Source: Pseudomonadota bacterium (lineage in GTDB: Bacteria > Pseudomonadota > Gammaproteobacteria > Burkholderiales > REEB80). Taken from it: a DNA stretch of 40,410 bases. Position numbers and translations under genes: made by a program. Positions 40,032 to 40,410 of the stretch are shown one piece after another. Location: assembly GCA_028873515.1 (NCBI GenBank), contig JAGWIG010000023.1:1-40410 (forward strand), written 5' to 3'. The notes beneath the pieces are model-generated. The model saw only the letters and a program-made list of their open reading frames with translations. It was not told the origin of the DNA and did not search any database. Every line of letters starts with the position of its first letter. Positions within the stretch are counted from its first letter, which is position 1.

Positions 40032-40353
40032 CTTCATACTCCACATAGTCGTAAGCTTTAAAACCCCTTTCGGTGACAACGAGGTATTCCCCTGTTGTTG
40101 ACGTATGCTCCCCCGTCTTGGCTACCAGTCCCGCTGCTACAAGTTTCTTTATAGCGTTAGAGACTGTGTTTTTAACCAAAATCCTTCCAAGATGGTTAAC
40201 TTTTAGATCAGCTTGAATCAGTTTGACCCCCTTGCGCTTGATTAAGTAGTCGAATATGGGTCAAGCTGATCCAATGTTTTTGGTGCCCAATACTTGAACC
40301 AGCCTTTCTTCCGAAGTTCTGCGGTCTGTTCGTTTTCTTTCGTCGTCTTTCAT
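40015..40353 (-). pseudogene. Winged-helix regulator, two frame breaks
   Basis: A MarR-like winged helix is encoded leftward from about 40255 to the stop at 40015: DYLIKRKGVKLIQADLKVNH, then a helix NTVSNAIKKLVAAGLV and a wing EHTSTTGEYLVVTERG. The ATG at 40353 has AGGAGG upstream but its frame meets TGA at the contig join. In the +1 frame the sequence reads ELRKKGWFKYWAPKTLDQLD and would continue into the winged helix if the GGG at 40258-40260 were GGGG. A one-base loss near the start would then give a whole protein of about 113 residues. Errors at homopolymers or a decayed gene are both possible. The stop overlaps the integrase start. Confidence 0.5.
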
Positions 40354-40410
40354 CCCTACTGCCTCCTAAAGTCCCCTTATGAGGACTTTTATTATGTAAA
40401 AAAGCAATAA
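40262..40410. repeat. Terminal direct repeat, right copy
   Basis: Exact copy of positions 1-149. Joining 40261 to position 1 gives a circle of about 40.26 kb, and the winged-helix frame crosses this join. The copy includes the hairpin at 40368-40389 (the counterpart of 107-128) and the AGGAGG site. Confidence 0.9.

Overview
The window reads as a complete genome of a T7-like podovirus (Autographiviridae type) that also carries an integration module, so probably a temperate relative of T7. Evidence: a single-subunit phage RNA polymerase, T7-type primase-helicase, DNA polymerase, gp2.5-like SSB, endonuclease I and exonuclease, then T7-order morphogenesis genes and terminase, plus a tyrosine recombinase, a Rha-family regulator and a winged-helix protein. 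Apart from one signal-peptide gene near 3.6-4.0 kb, all genes lie on the minus strand, so the map reads from high to low coordinates. The host cannot be named. Signal-peptide proteins, an RlpA-like protein and the T7-type particle suggest a Gram-negative bacterium. The first 149 bases are repeated exactly at the end, so the contig closes to a circle of about 40.26 kb or carries a terminal repeat. The repeat edge cuts through a gene, which favours an assembly overlap.

Layout in transcription order. Early region (about 2.3 kb down to 0.3 kb, across the join to 38.9 kb): an 830-bp gene-free stretch with repeated dyads and a sigma70-like promoter, a string of small genes, a beta-clamp-like protein, a winged-helix gene with frame breaks, and the integrase. 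Then 38.7-34.8 kb: a small gene, the Rha-like regulator, a protein resembling the N-terminus of NAD-dependent DNA ligase, and the RNA polymerase. Then 34.7-25 kb: a hexapeptide beta-helix protein, small genes, SSB, endonuclease I, an HTH protein, primase-helicase, a DNA polymerase split by a group I intron with an HNH endonuclease, exonuclease, a DUF3310 protein and an RlpA-like protein.

The structural block runs from 25.0 to 7.3 kb: small virion protein, portal, scaffold, a holin-like protein, capsid, three small putative decoration proteins, tail tubes A and B, gp13-, gp14-, gp15- and gp16-like internal proteins, tail fibre and a fibre-assembly candidate. A second holin-like protein and the terminase genes follow (7.0-4.3 kb), with the large subunit interrupted by a 250-nt group I intron. 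Two unknown leftward genes and one rightward, frame-broken Rap1a/Tai-like secreted protein end the map.

The most unusual features are a 144-154 bp module duplicated after the terminase and after the integrase, with decamer repeats and a shared 20-nt promoter-like motif; two group I introns at catalytic motifs; a beta-clamp-like early protein; virion lysozyme on the gp15-like protein; and an RlpA-like protein with no T7-type amidase endolysin seen. Several genes (40.0-40.35 kb, 38.5 kb, 3.85 kb, 0.25 kb) need a one-base change to read through, so indel errors or real decay should be considered.
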